Positions 18,270 to 27,386 of a stretch of 64,000 bases of DNA are shown here, in pieces; positions within the stretch are counted from its first letter, which is position 1, and each line of letters opens with the position of its first letter. This stretch comes from NBLH01 sp050296515 (GTDB lineage Bacteria; Bacteroidota; Bacteroidia; Bacteroidales; NBLH01), in contig JBNKRJ010000098.1 in the NCBI GenBank assembly GCA_050296515.1, positions 1 to 64,000 on the forward strand. Reading direction: 5' to 3'. The notes beneath the pieces are model-generated. The model worked only from the letters and a program-made list of their open reading frames with translations, ran no database searches and had not been told where the DNA came from. Position numbers and translations under genes: made by a program.

Positions 18270-18551
18270 TCAAAATAGGTTTTTTCCTTTTGTTTTAAGT
18301 CTATAAATTTTCGACAAATATAATTAATTGATATTTATTCCAATTAAGTGCTTGATTAAAGATAGAAAATATTAGACCTATAACAAAATTGTTCATTTAA
18401 TTATTTGAAATGGTTATTTGGATGGTAGCACAGAAGTACTAAATACTTGATAAATAGTTTGCTAAAAAGGCATATACCCGATTATTTGGAATGGAATAAA
18501 ATAATCTAAAAAAAGACCCTTTAATTTTTATTTTTCGTATAATTTTGTGCT

Positions 18552-18887
18552 GTGCATTCAAAAAGGACATACCGGAAAGTACGAATTGTAGCATTAGTGC
18601 TTCAGTTTATTTTTCTATTTCCCTTAGTCTACAACCCACTTCATTACCTATTTGTTGAGCACTATCATTACAATGTTACTCCAACCCCAAGTGTTGAGAA
18701 ATATCATAAAACATGTAATATTGATGATTTCAATGTTGGTGAATCTGCTGATATTAAGCCAGTTGAATCTGAGTTTCTCGCTTTACATAAACAGCAATTA
18801 AAACCGCTTGAAAAAGTTGAAATTGTTTTATCTGAACCGACCCTGGGTTTTTTATTGCGTGCCCCTCCTTGTTATCGCATCATCTGA
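18552..18887 (+). CDS. Small His/Cys membrane or secreted protein beside a TonB receptor
   Basis: A 111-residue protein read from a GTG. A hydrophobic segment at about residues 10-30 is a signal anchor or signal peptide. It is followed by a His-rich stretch (HYLFVEHYHYN), then Cys in KTCNIDD, and a C-terminal LLRAPPCYRII. It precedes the TonB receptor by 222 bp in the same direction. Small proteins with His/Cys and an RAPP-type ending are often linked to metal uptake receptors, so a metal-related role is inferred. A TAATTTTG -7-like element at 18540-18547 is only 5 bp upstream, so the transcript may be nearly leaderless or the start misjudged. Confidence 0.6.
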   Translation: MHSKRTYRKVRIVALVLQFIFLFPLVYNPLHYLFVEHYHYNVTPTPSVEKYHKTCNIDDFNVGESADIKPVESEFLALHKQQLKPLEKVEIVLSEPTLGFLLRAPPCYRII

Positions 18888-19109
18888 TTAATTTACAGAT
18901 TAAAATTATACCAGAGTTTTTATCAAAATTTATAAGATAATGATTCTGAATGGTTATTTGATTTAATTAATAATCAGCGTAACTTCTTACAATAAATAAT
19001 AATAAAATATAAATAGATGAAGCCCTCATTGAGGGATTTGATAAGAAATCTAATTACTCTGAAATGGGGCTCAAATTAAATTTCAAATACTTAATTAATA
19101 TTCAAAAAA

Positions 19110-21365
19110 GTGAAAAAATATTTTTTAATCATATCATTCATTTGTACAGCTATATTGAGCAATGCACAAATTAAGTTTTCGGGATACATTAAAGACAAGG
19201 TTGATTCTATGCCAATTGTTGGTGTAAATGTTTACATTCCTGAATTAAGTAAAGGTGTAGTGACCGACGAAACCGGTTTTTTTAAGTTTGATAAGCTTCC
19301 ATCAGGGCATTTTCACGTACAATTTTCCTTTATTGGTTATTCAACCAGGGTAGAGCACTTTGATTTTAACGATGAAAATATCAGTGTAAACCTGGACCTT
19401 GACAAGATTGTTATACAATCGCAAGAGGTTGTTGTTTCAGGTGGTGGATACATGAGCCAGCATGAAAATGCGATAAAGATTGAGACCATAAACCCCAAGG
19501 AAATCAGTGAACTTAATAATATTTCTTTTATTAAATCTTTATCCAGCATTCCAGGAGTTGATTTGATTAGTAAAGGACCTGGAGTTGCCAGTCCGGTTAT
19601 TAGGGGGCTATCTCTTTCGAATGTTTTGGTATTAAACAATGGAATCCGCCTTGAAAATTTTCAATTTTCTGAAAATCACCCATTTATGATTGACGAATAC
19701 GGAATAGATAAAGTTGAAGTAATTAAGGGCCCTGCTTCTTTACTATATGGTTCTGATGCCATTGGTGGGGTTATAAATATTATCAGAGAAAAAAATGAAT
19801 CTGAAGGAAAAATTTCTGGAGACATTAATACTTCATATTATTCAAATACAAATGGTTACCAGGGTAATTTAGGATTAAAAGGCTCAAAGAACGATATTTT
19901 TTTCGGATTAAGAGCCGGAACAAAATCGCATGAAGATTACACAGATGGCAGTGGGACAGAAGTGCCTAATTCCAGGTTCAATGAATACGGTATTAAATTA
20001 AATACAGGAATCAATAAAAGCTTCGGCAGATCAGTTTTGTATTATGATTACAACCGGATGAAACTTGGTATGACATTGGACAATGCAATTCCGTTGATAG
20101 AAACAAATTCAAGGAAAAATGAATACTGGTTTCAGGATTTAACCAATCATTTAATAACACTAAAGAACACTGCTTTTATTAACGATTTTAAACTTAATCT
20201 TGATGTTTCGTACCAGTTAAATACCAGAAAGTTACAGGAATCTGTGGTGGCACCGGAGCATACCGAAGTACATATGCAGTTGAACACTTTATTTTATGAA
20301 TTAAAAGTATTTGCCCCAACAAGTAAGAAGCAGGATATTATTTTTGGTTTGCAGGGGAGAAATCAAAAAAATGAGAATTTCAATGCTCCTGTTCATGTGC
20401 TACCTGATTATACGAGTTATGAATTCTCGGTTTATGGTCTGTATCAGAAAGATTTTGGCGATAAGGTTCATTTTCAGGCAGGTTTAAGGTATGATTTACG
20501 AAATATCAATATTCCGGAACAAGTAAAAACTGCTCACAGTCATGAAGCGGGCCATGAGGAGTTACCTACAGAGTTGATGCCTGAATTTAGAAAAGAATAT
20601 TCGAATCTTTCAGGTTCAATAGGAACTACCTTTGAGTTAAGTGAACACCTGTTGTTAAGAACAAATTATGCTTCGGCATATCGAACCCCAAATATAGCAG
20701 AACTCAGCCAGGATGGAATGCATGGGAACCGCTACGAGCAGGGAGACAGAGATTTACTTTCTCAAAGAAGCCATGAAGGGGACTTAAGTATTCATGCCCA
20801 TTCGAAGTATATTTCCTTTGATGTTGCAACTTTCTATAATCATATTGAAAATTTTATTTATTTATCGCCAACGGCAGATACTTTGGATGATGGTGATGAA
20901 ATATTTCGTTACATGCAGGAAACTGCTCATTTATATGGGGTTGAAACAGGTTTTAGTGTTAAACCCTGGTCATTTTTTCAATATAAATTCAGCTATGCTT
21001 ATTTAATTGGCGAAAAGCTTAATGACGATGCACTTCCGTTTATACCTCAAAATAAGTTAAATAGCAGTATTGTATTCACATACAGCAGGTTACCTTTCTT
21101 TAAAGATATTAATTTATCGCTTTCTGGAAATTATGCTTTTGAACAAAACAATCCTGCATTATTCGAAACCAAAACAGGTGATTATTTCCTGCTTGATGCT
21201 TCATTAGGGTTTACAATTCCAATATCAAAGCAAGTAGTTAAGTTTGGTGTAAATGCTCATAATCTGCTGGATACAGAATATTTCGATCATTTATCAACAC
21301 TAAAACCATTGGGGTACTACAACATGGGGCGAAGTTTTAGCTTTTCTCTAAGTTATTTGTTTTAA
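19110..21365 (+). CDS. TonB-dependent outer-membrane receptor, probable metal uptake
   Basis: A 751-residue receptor read from GTG. Order: signal peptide (IISFICTAILSNAQ), a carboxypeptidase-like regulatory domain (about 22-105, VVTDETGFFKFDKLPSG), a plug domain (about 115-225, SIPGVDLISKGPG, VEVIKGPASLLYGSDAIGG) and a 22-strand barrel ending in aromatic YNMGRSFSFSLSYLF. External loops are unusually His-rich: EHTEVHMQ, AHSHEAGHEELP, DGMHGNRYEQ and RSHEGDLSIHAHSK. His-rich loops occur in zinc receptors such as ZnuD, so divalent metal uptake is inferred. The small His/Cys protein upstream supports this. Confidence 0.93.
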   Translation: MKKYFLIISFICTAILSNAQIKFSGYIKDKVDSMPIVGVNVYIPELSKGVVTDETGFFKFDKLPSGHFHVQFSFIGYSTRVEHFDFNDENISVNLDLDKIVIQSQEVVVSGGGYMSQHENAIKIETINPKEISELNNISFIKSLSSIPGVDLISKGPGVASPVIRGLSLSNVLVLNNGIRLENFQFSENHPFMIDEYGIDKVEVIKGPASLLYGSDAIGGVINIIREKNESEGKISGDINTSYYSNTNGYQGNLGLKGSKNDIFFGLRAGTKSHEDYTDGSGTEVPNSRFNEYGIKLNTGINKSFGRSVLYYDYNRMKLGMTLDNAIPLIETNSRKNEYWFQDLTNHLITLKNTAFINDFKLNLDVSYQLNTRKLQESVVAPEHTEVHMQLNTLFYELKVFAPTSKKQDIIFGLQGRNQKNENFNAPVHVLPDYTSYEFSVYGLYQKDFGDKVHFQAGLRYDLRNINIPEQVKTAHSHEAGHEELPTELMPEFRKEYSNLSGSIGTTFELSEHLLLRTNYASAYRTPNIAELSQDGMHGNRYEQGDRDLLSQRSHEGDLSIHAHSKYISFDVATFYNHIENFIYLSPTADTLDDGDEIFRYMQETAHLYGVETGFSVKPWSFFQYKFSYAYLIGEKLNDDALPFIPQNKLNSSIVFTYSRLPFFKDINLSLSGNYAFEQNNPALFETKTGDYFLLDASLGFTIPISKQVVKFGVNAHNLLDTEYFDHLSTLKPLGYYNMGRSFSFSLSYLF

Positions 21366-21432
21366 TGGAAGAAGTTTGAGATGGGCTATTTTATACTTCC
21401 TCTATAAATTTAGATATTGTTTTTAGATAGAA

Positions 21433-21479
21433 GTCACTGGTTATTTGTATTTTGCAATTTGCAATTAATGACCAGTGAC
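21433..21479. repeat. Inverted repeat between convergent genes
   Basis: GTCACTGGT (21433-21441) and ACCAGTGAC (21471-21479) flank a 29-nt AT-rich loop that contains a TTGCAATT duplication. It lies between the ends of the TonB receptor and batE genes. It could be a weak terminator or a relic repeat. Confidence 0.4.
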
Positions 21480-21570
21480 CAATGTCTACTTAACTTTATA
21501 CCTTGAGTATAACTTTTGGATATTCTATTAAGACTAAAATAGAGAATTTCAGGTATCTTTTGAATCCCTA

Positions 21571-22359
21571 CTAAATTTCAACAACGCTGTCATCAGGGAG
21601 CCATCCAACCTTGCCATCACTTAGTTTAATTTCTTTCCACCCATTTGAACGACTAGTAATGGTTACTTTTAAGCCTTCATGGATAATAAATAAATCAGTT
21701 CCATTTTCGTTTGGAGCACTTTTTACAGTCACAGCCGGACTAAAAACAATAGCAGTATTGTGTTGAGTAATTCTTTGTTTTTGTTTTCCTGCACTGTAAA
21801 ATGCTAAAATTGAGATAAATATAGCCAAAATACCAACGTAAAATGAGAGCTTGCGAAGCGTTAAAATTTTCGTAAATAAAAAGGCAATTACACCAGCCAG
21901 AAATAGTATAAAACAAAAAATACTAATAGTTGCCCAGATTTTTTCTGTAAACATATCAATAAAGCTATTTGCCCAATCAACCAAAAAGAACTTCGGCACT
22001 GTTTCAATTTTATCTTGCACGAAGCGTTGACTATACTCTAAGTTGGTCAAAATGTTTTCGTCATCTGGCATTAAAAGCTTGGCACGCTCGTAGTTTAGAA
22101 TTGCTGATTTGTAATCCCCTGTTCTGTAATAAGCATTACCCAGATTATAGTATAATTCTCCAGAGCTATATCCCGCATTTACAAGCTTTTGATAGATTTT
22201 CACTGCATCTTCAAATTTACCAGCAGTGTATGCCTTATTTCCCTGTTCCAGCAGAAAATAATCATCATCAGTTTGTGCGCTTAATTTTGCAGAAAAAGCA
22301 AATTGAATTGCTAAAATAACAAGTACCGATTTTATTGTAGTTTGTATGATGCTTTTCAT
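21571..22359 (-). CDS. batE: BatE: TPR and SH3-domain membrane protein
   Basis: A 262-residue last gene of the bat operon. Order: signal peptide, TPR repeats at about 30-125 (LLEQGNKAYTAGKFEDAVKIYQKL, GELYYNLGNAYYRTGDYKSAILNYERA), two membrane helices at about 135-190, and a C-terminal bacterial SH3 domain (VTVKSAPNENGTDLFIIHEG, NGWKEIKLSDGKVGWLP). Bat proteins are linked to oxygen tolerance and envelope integrity in Bacteroides. Their exact biochemical role is unknown. It follows batD by 48 bp. Confidence 0.88.
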   Translation of the reverse strand: MKSIIQTTIKSVLVILAIQFAFSAKLSAQTDDDYFLLEQGNKAYTAGKFEDAVKIYQKLVNAGYSSGELYYNLGNAYYRTGDYKSAILNYERAKLLMPDDENILTNLEYSQRFVQDKIETVPKFFLVDWANSFIDMFTEKIWATISIFCFILFLAGVIAFLFTKILTLRKLSFYVGILAIFISILAFYSAGKQKQRITQHNTAIVFSPAVTVKSAPNENGTDLFIIHEGLKVTITSRSNGWKEIKLSDGKVGWLPDDSVVEI

Positions 22360-22407
22360 TGTGTTTAGTTTTATATTGCTGATATATAATGCTTTATGTG
22401 CTTTGTG

Positions 22408-24213
22408 CTAAGATAAAACATTAACCAGTTTATGAATTACTTGTCTTGCTTTATCATAATCCTGTTCCATTTGGTTATTGACTGAAGCAGGAGCATATTT
22501 AGCAAACTCGCAATTATCGATTACTTCAACAAAATTATTAATGATATTCTCATCAATGTCTTTTCCTGTAAGGGTTTCTTTCACAGTATTACGTGATAAA
22601 TCAGCCACTGGAATATTGAGTTTATCGCTTAAATACCCCCAAAGTGCCCTGATTACTTCGTCATAAAAAGCTTCTTTATTCGATTCTTTCAAATAAGTAG
22701 CAGCAACTTTAAGTCTCTTTTTGGAAATTTTATTCGCTTTCTTATTCTTCTGTAAGGCAAGATTGCTATTCTGCTCAATTTTCTTTCTTAATACAATAAT
22801 CACAACTAATGCAGCAACAAATGAGATAAGATAAAACAAGTAAAATTCAAGGCTTCCAAAAAAGACCTTCCCTTTCTTAGTCAGTTCAAATTTTTGATCA
22901 ACAATATGCCTAATATCAAAGCCAATTGACTGAACTTCTTCTTTATTTAGGCCTTCGCTGGTTGTGAATAATTGACTGTTTTCTCCCTTTGCTATTTTAA
23001 ACTTTAATTCTTTGGCTGTCAATGTTTTGTAGCTCTTTGATTGAATATCAAAATAGCTAAATTCAATAGCTGGAATGGTGTAATCGCCTGGTTCACGCGG
23101 GACAACGAGGTATTCAAATATTTTGCTACCTCTTGCACCTGCAGCAGTATTTTTTATGTTATTCGTGATTTTAGGATCAAAAACTTCAAAACTTGCCGGA
23201 AAATCAATGTTAATTTTATCAATGATTTGCATATTACCGTTACCTGAAACTGTAACTTTCATCGTAATACTTTCATTGCTTTTAAGTTCATTTCTATCAA
23301 CAGTAACATCGAATTTGAAATCTGAACCAACTGCACCTGTAAATGAAGCAGGCTTATTGGCCGGAAGTGGTAAAACTTTCACTGTTTTTGGCTGACTCGT
23401 CAGTTTTTTAGGAACATCCCTGTAAATATCCACCAGCTCACCAAAAAAGTTTCTTCTTTGCCCGGCTTTTTCTTTTATGATACACTCAACTTCAAAAGGA
23501 TCGATTCTAATATTTCCAGTTTTTTGTGGGAACAAAATTGTTTTTCGTAATAAAACAGATCCATAAATTTTATTGTTTACTTTTTCCCTTTCAATGCTTG
23601 GTCTGGTAGGTACTTCAATGTCTTGTGCCCAGAAACCAGTATATGAAGGAAATTTATAGTCGTTTAGTGCGCTTAATCCTGCTCTGTCGTAAATTTTAAG
23701 CGTTGCAATCAATTGTTCACCCTGATAAACAGTTGATTTATTCAAATTGATACTGGCAAAAATATCATTACTGTTTGAGCTTTTCACAGCATTACCATCC
23801 ACCGAAGTTTCCTGGTTTGTCGGATTGCTTCCTTTGAGCACTTCTATGCTCAAAGCATTTGATTCATAAGTAGTTCCATCAACTGTTATTTTTGCTTTTC
23901 CAATTGTATAGGTGCCTTCCTTTCTTCCCTGGATAATGTAGGAGTAAGTGTTAGAGATGGTCTGCGTAGTTTTTCCCGAACGACTATCGTAACCAAAACT
24001 GGAGCTTGTTTGGGTGCTTGGACCAGCCAAAACATTAAAGTTGCTTAAATCAGGTGGAACAAAGTTAGAACCATTTGCATTAACCGTAAAATTAAGCCTG
24101 AAATTTTCACCAAGCTCAACTACCTTATTTGCTGAAGCTTTGAAAGTAACCTGAGCGATTAAATAATTACCTAAAAAGCTTATTAATAATACCGTTAAAA
24201 TAGTTCGTTTCAC
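22408..24213 (-). CDS. batD: BatD: oxygen tolerance protein
   Basis: A 601-residue protein with a signal peptide, then a long beta-sandwich periplasmic part of repeated Ig-like units (VVELGENFRLNFTVNANGSNF, VYQGEQLIATLKIYDRAG, LKSNESITMKVTVSGNGNM). There is one membrane helix at about residues 455-475, and a cytosolic helical tail (EVIRALWGYLSDKLNIPVADLSRNTV). This matches the BatD family in domain order and size. The tail resembles that of the 27387-28427 product of the same operon, suggesting a shared partner. Confidence 0.9.
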   Translation of the reverse strand: MKRTILTVLLISFLGNYLIAQVTFKASANKVVELGENFRLNFTVNANGSNFVPPDLSNFNVLAGPSTQTSSSFGYDSRSGKTTQTISNTYSYIIQGRKEGTYTIGKAKITVDGTTYESNALSIEVLKGSNPTNQETSVDGNAVKSSNSNDIFASINLNKSTVYQGEQLIATLKIYDRAGLSALNDYKFPSYTGFWAQDIEVPTRPSIEREKVNNKIYGSVLLRKTILFPQKTGNIRIDPFEVECIIKEKAGQRRNFFGELVDIYRDVPKKLTSQPKTVKVLPLPANKPASFTGAVGSDFKFDVTVDRNELKSNESITMKVTVSGNGNMQIIDKINIDFPASFEVFDPKITNNIKNTAAGARGSKIFEYLVVPREPGDYTIPAIEFSYFDIQSKSYKTLTAKELKFKIAKGENSQLFTTSEGLNKEEVQSIGFDIRHIVDQKFELTKKGKVFFGSLEFYLFYLISFVAALVVIIVLRKKIEQNSNLALQKNKKANKISKKRLKVAATYLKESNKEAFYDEVIRALWGYLSDKLNIPVADLSRNTVKETLTGKDIDENIINNFVEVIDNCEFAKYAPASVNNQMEQDYDKARQVIHKLVNVLS

Positions 24214-24317
24214 GTGTTATAAGTTTTAGTTAAGTGACTGAAAATTAACCACTAAGCAGATAAGTTGTCTAATAATTTTAGTGCAATTTATGATTAATTA
24301 GCTGTATAGCAAATTTA

Positions 24318-25316
24318 TTACCAGTCTTTTTCCTTTTTCACTTTTTTCCCTTTTACCCTCTTCAGCTTGTCTTGCACGTCTTTTTCATTGTTCTCAATAG
24401 CCTCAAGCAAGCGCATTGCATCTTCCTTTGATATTTGATTTGGGTTTTGTTTGTTTTGCTGATTTTCTTCAGAATCTGGTATCCCGTCATTGTTAGAATC
24501 TAAATCACGATAATCAGGAGTGCCATCCTTATCTGTATCCTGAGGTTGTTGAGGGTTCTTCCCGGCTTCTTCAGCATCTGATTTTCCATCATTATCAGAG
24601 TCGTCATCCTTGTAATCAGGTTGCCCGTCTTTATCTGTATCCCGAGGCTTATCAGGGTTGTCGCCAATTTCGGTTTTATCAGGTATTCCATCACCATCGC
24701 TATCGCCTTCTGATGGCTTGTTTTTGTCCTGCTGATTTTTATCCTGGCTGTTTTGCCCATCCTGGTTCTGATCTTGCTTATTCTGATCCTGGTTTTGCTT
24801 ATTTTGATCTTGATTCTGGTTCTGGTTTTGATTTTTCTGATTTTCCAATAACTTTTTAAGCTTTTGAGCATAGCTTAAATTGTATTTCGTTTGCCTGTCA
24901 GCAGGATTATTTTTTAACGACTTTTTAAAAGCCTCAATACTTTTATCAACTTGTTTGATACCTTCATCAAGCTTTTGTTCCGAAAGAGGCTTTTTAGCCT
25001 TTTTTAGCTCACTATTTCCAATGTTGTGATAAATCTTGGCAAGTTTATCTTTATCGGTTGTTTTGTCAGCTAATTTTGAGAATTCTTTAATCGCATCGTC
25101 ATATTTTTCTTGCTTGTAAAAGGCATCACCAAGATTAAATCCAGCTTCAAAAGAGCTTTCATTTTTTTCAAGAGCTTTCTGATAGGAAACTTCAGCATTC
25201 CCAAAACTTGCTTCGTTGTATTCATTAACTCCTTGTCGAATATATCTTCTTTCTTGCTGGGCATTTAAAATCTCAGCTCCAAATAAAATTATACTTATGA
25301 TTAGTAAGTGTTTCAT
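24318..25316 (-). CDS. batC: BatC: TPR protein with thrombospondin-3-like calcium repeats
   Basis: A 332-residue protein. After a signal peptide come TPR motifs at about 20-155 (QKALEKNESSFEAGFNLGDAFYKQ, LAKIYHNIGNSELKKAKK, RQTKYNLSYAQKLKKLL). A low-complexity Gln/Asn/Lys/Asp stretch covers about 158-200. Then there are three Asp-rich repeats of the DSDGDGIPD / DTDKDGQPDYKDDD / DTDKDGTPDYRDLDSNNDG type at about 203-283, with calcium-binding spacing as in thrombospondin type 3 repeats. The C-terminus is basic (KRVKGKKVKKEKDW). The gene lies 18 bp after batB. Confidence 0.88.
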   Translation of the reverse strand: MKHLLIISIILFGAEILNAQQERRYIRQGVNEYNEASFGNAEVSYQKALEKNESSFEAGFNLGDAFYKQEKYDDAIKEFSKLADKTTDKDKLAKIYHNIGNSELKKAKKPLSEQKLDEGIKQVDKSIEAFKKSLKNNPADRQTKYNLSYAQKLKKLLENQKNQNQNQNQDQNKQNQDQNKQDQNQDGQNSQDKNQQDKNKPSEGDSDGDGIPDKTEIGDNPDKPRDTDKDGQPDYKDDDSDNDGKSDAEEAGKNPQQPQDTDKDGTPDYRDLDSNNDGIPDSEENQQNKQNPNQISKEDAMRLLEAIENNEKDVQDKLKRVKGKKVKKEKDW

Positions 25317-25334
25317 AATTAAGTTTTTATGTGG

Positions 25335-26363
25335 TTATGACCGAAGATTAAAAATCTTAAATTTTTCCAATTGCTTATTTTTTCTGTTAAGAATAACATA
25401 GTCCAGCAACAATAAGACAATAGCAAGGAAAATCAGGTATTGAAAAACATCTTCGTATTCATCATAAACAACTGATTCCATTTCCATTTTATCTAGTTTC
25501 TCAATCTCATCGTACAATGCATTTAAACCAATTCTCATATTGTTCGCACGAATGTACTTTCCTTCAGCAGCATTGGCAATTTCAATCAACATGGATTCAT
25601 CTAACTTGGTCATTATAACATTTCCATTATTATCTTTTCGATAATTGGATGTTCCAGGCAAAGGAATTGGAGTTCCTTTTGTATCTCCTAAACCTATTGT
25701 GTAAATAACAATGCCTTTCTCGTGTGCTTCTTTTGCAATTTCAACAGGATTATCTTCATGGTTTTCACCATCTGTAATAATGATTAGTGCTTTATTTGTT
25801 TCATTATCAGGACTGTATGAGCGCATTGCTAACTCAATTGCCTCGCCAATTGCAGTACCTTGTTCCTGCACCATATTTGTTGAAAGTGTTGATAACAACA
25901 TTTTTGTAGCGGTGTAATCTGTTGTTACAGGCACTTGTGTGTAGGCGTTTCCTGCAAATACAATCAATCCAATTTTATCGTTATCAAGATTGTCAAGCAT
26001 TTTACTAATTGATCGTTTGGCTGCTTCCAATCGGTTTGGCTTAATATCTTCCGCCAGCATACTGTTTGAAACATCAAGGGCGATGATAATTTCAACTCCC
26101 TCAGTTTTTACTTCACGTAGCTTCGAACCAAACTGTGGACGTGCAATTGAAATAATTACCAGTAATAAAACAGCAAGAATAATCGCAAATTTAAAACCTC
26201 CCCTTCTCTTAGAAACCAAAGGCATGAGGCTGGAAATCACATGGTTATCACCAAAGCGTTCCAATGACCTTTTCTTACTTATTTGAGTAATAACGTAAAT
26301 TATTATTAGTACTGGAATGACCAGTAATGCATACAAAAACAATGGATTTGCAAAATGAATCAT
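25335..26363 (-). CDS. batB: BatB: von Willebrand factor A membrane protein
   Basis: A 342-residue protein with membrane helices near residues 8-26 and 55-73 and at the C-terminus (about 310-328). A vWA domain lies between. Its metal-ion-dependent adhesion site is complete: DVSNSM near 93, Thr in TDYTAT near 148, and ITDGENHEDNP near 200. Such domains bind protein partners through a divalent ion. It is the second of two vWA genes here and follows batA by 27 bp. Confidence 0.92.
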   Translation of the reverse strand: MIHFANPLFLYALLVIPVLIIIYVITQISKKRSLERFGDNHVISSLMPLVSKRRGGFKFAIILAVLLLVIISIARPQFGSKLREVKTEGVEIIIALDVSNSMLAEDIKPNRLEAAKRSISKMLDNLDNDKIGLIVFAGNAYTQVPVTTDYTATKMLLSTLSTNMVQEQGTAIGEAIELAMRSYSPDNETNKALIIITDGENHEDNPVEIAKEAHEKGIVIYTIGLGDTKGTPIPLPGTSNYRKDNNGNVIMTKLDESMLIEIANAAEGKYIRANNMRIGLNALYDEIEKLDKMEMESVVYDEYEDVFQYLIFLAIVLLLLDYVILNRKNKQLEKFKIFNLRS

Positions 26364-26390
26364 TTTGTCTGTTTTTCTTTTTAAATTAGC

Positions 26391-27383
26391 TTATGGTATT
26401 GTTTTCAGAACAGTATTTCTAACTATAACATCAAAAACAAGAGCAAGTAAAACGATAATTGCAAGTGGCAAAAATTCATCATTTTTACTACTGAATTTTT
26501 TTACTTCAACTTTTGACTTTTCCAGCTTATCAATTTCTTTGTAAATATTAATCAATTTTTGATTATTTGTTGCTCTAAAGTATTTACCGTCTGTTATTTC
26601 TGATATTTGTTTTAAAGTTGCTTCATCAATTTCAACCTCCTGGTTTTGGTATTGAATTCCAAACATAGTTTGAACAGGGTAGGGTGCAAACCCATTTTTA
26701 CCCACACCAACAGTGTATACTCTTATTCCAAAATTAGCTGCTATTTGAGCTGCCGTAATTGGGTCAATCGAACCCCGGTTGTTAACCCCATCAGTTAAAA
26801 GAATGATGACTTTACTTTTGGCATCACTGTCTTTTAGTCTGTTAACAGCAGTTGCTAAGCCCATTCCAATCGCTGTCCCATCTTCAATCATCCCTTGCTT
26901 GATGTCTTTGAACAAATTAATCAACACTGCATGATCAGTTGTCAGGGGACATTGTGTAAAGCTTTCACCACTAAAAATCACCAGGCCAATACGGTCATCA
27001 TCCCGACCAGAAATAAATTGAATGGCTACATCTTTTGACGCTTCAAGCCTGTCGGGTTTGAAATCACGGGCAAGCATGCTACTTGAAATATCTAAAGCAA
27101 TTACTATGTCAATTCCTTCAGTGGTTGTATCCTCCCAGTTGTTTGTTGATTGAGGTCTCGCCAAAATTACAAACAATAAAATAACAACAAGTATACGTAC
27201 TCCGAATAAAAAGTGTCTTAAAAAATGCTTGTACGTGTATGGTGTTGTTTTAAAGGCCCTTAAGCTCGATATTTGGATTGTTGCATGGTTTTCTTTGTCT
27301 TTTAAAACATACCATACAATCATTGGGATAATAATTATTAGCCCGTATAAAAATTCCGGATTTTTAAAAACTATATTCCCCAT
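26391..27383 (-). CDS. batA: BatA: von Willebrand factor A membrane protein
   Basis: A 330-residue protein paralogous to BatB. Membrane helices lie near residues 8-25 and 58-77 and at the C-terminus, with the vWA domain in between. The adhesion site reads DISSSM near 97, TDHAV near 147 and LTDGVNNRG near 197. The start is 3 bp after the upstream gene's stop, so translation is probably coupled. BatA and BatB are thought to sit together in the inner membrane facing the periplasm. Confidence 0.92.
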   Translation of the reverse strand: MGNIVFKNPEFLYGLIIIIPMIVWYVLKDKENHATIQISSLRAFKTTPYTYKHFLRHFLFGVRILVVILLFVILARPQSTNNWEDTTTEGIDIVIALDISSSMLARDFKPDRLEASKDVAIQFISGRDDDRIGLVIFSGESFTQCPLTTDHAVLINLFKDIKQGMIEDGTAIGMGLATAVNRLKDSDAKSKVIILLTDGVNNRGSIDPITAAQIAANFGIRVYTVGVGKNGFAPYPVQTMFGIQYQNQEVEIDEATLKQISEITDGKYFRATNNQKLINIYKEIDKLEKSKVEVKKFSSKNDEFLPLAIIVLLALVFDVIVRNTVLKTIP

Positions 27384-27386
27384 TAT

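Noticed and set aside
24500..24871. 123-codon basic frame inside batC
   Set aside because: It is the shifted reading of the Asp/Gln repeat region of BatC and has no start context or family features.
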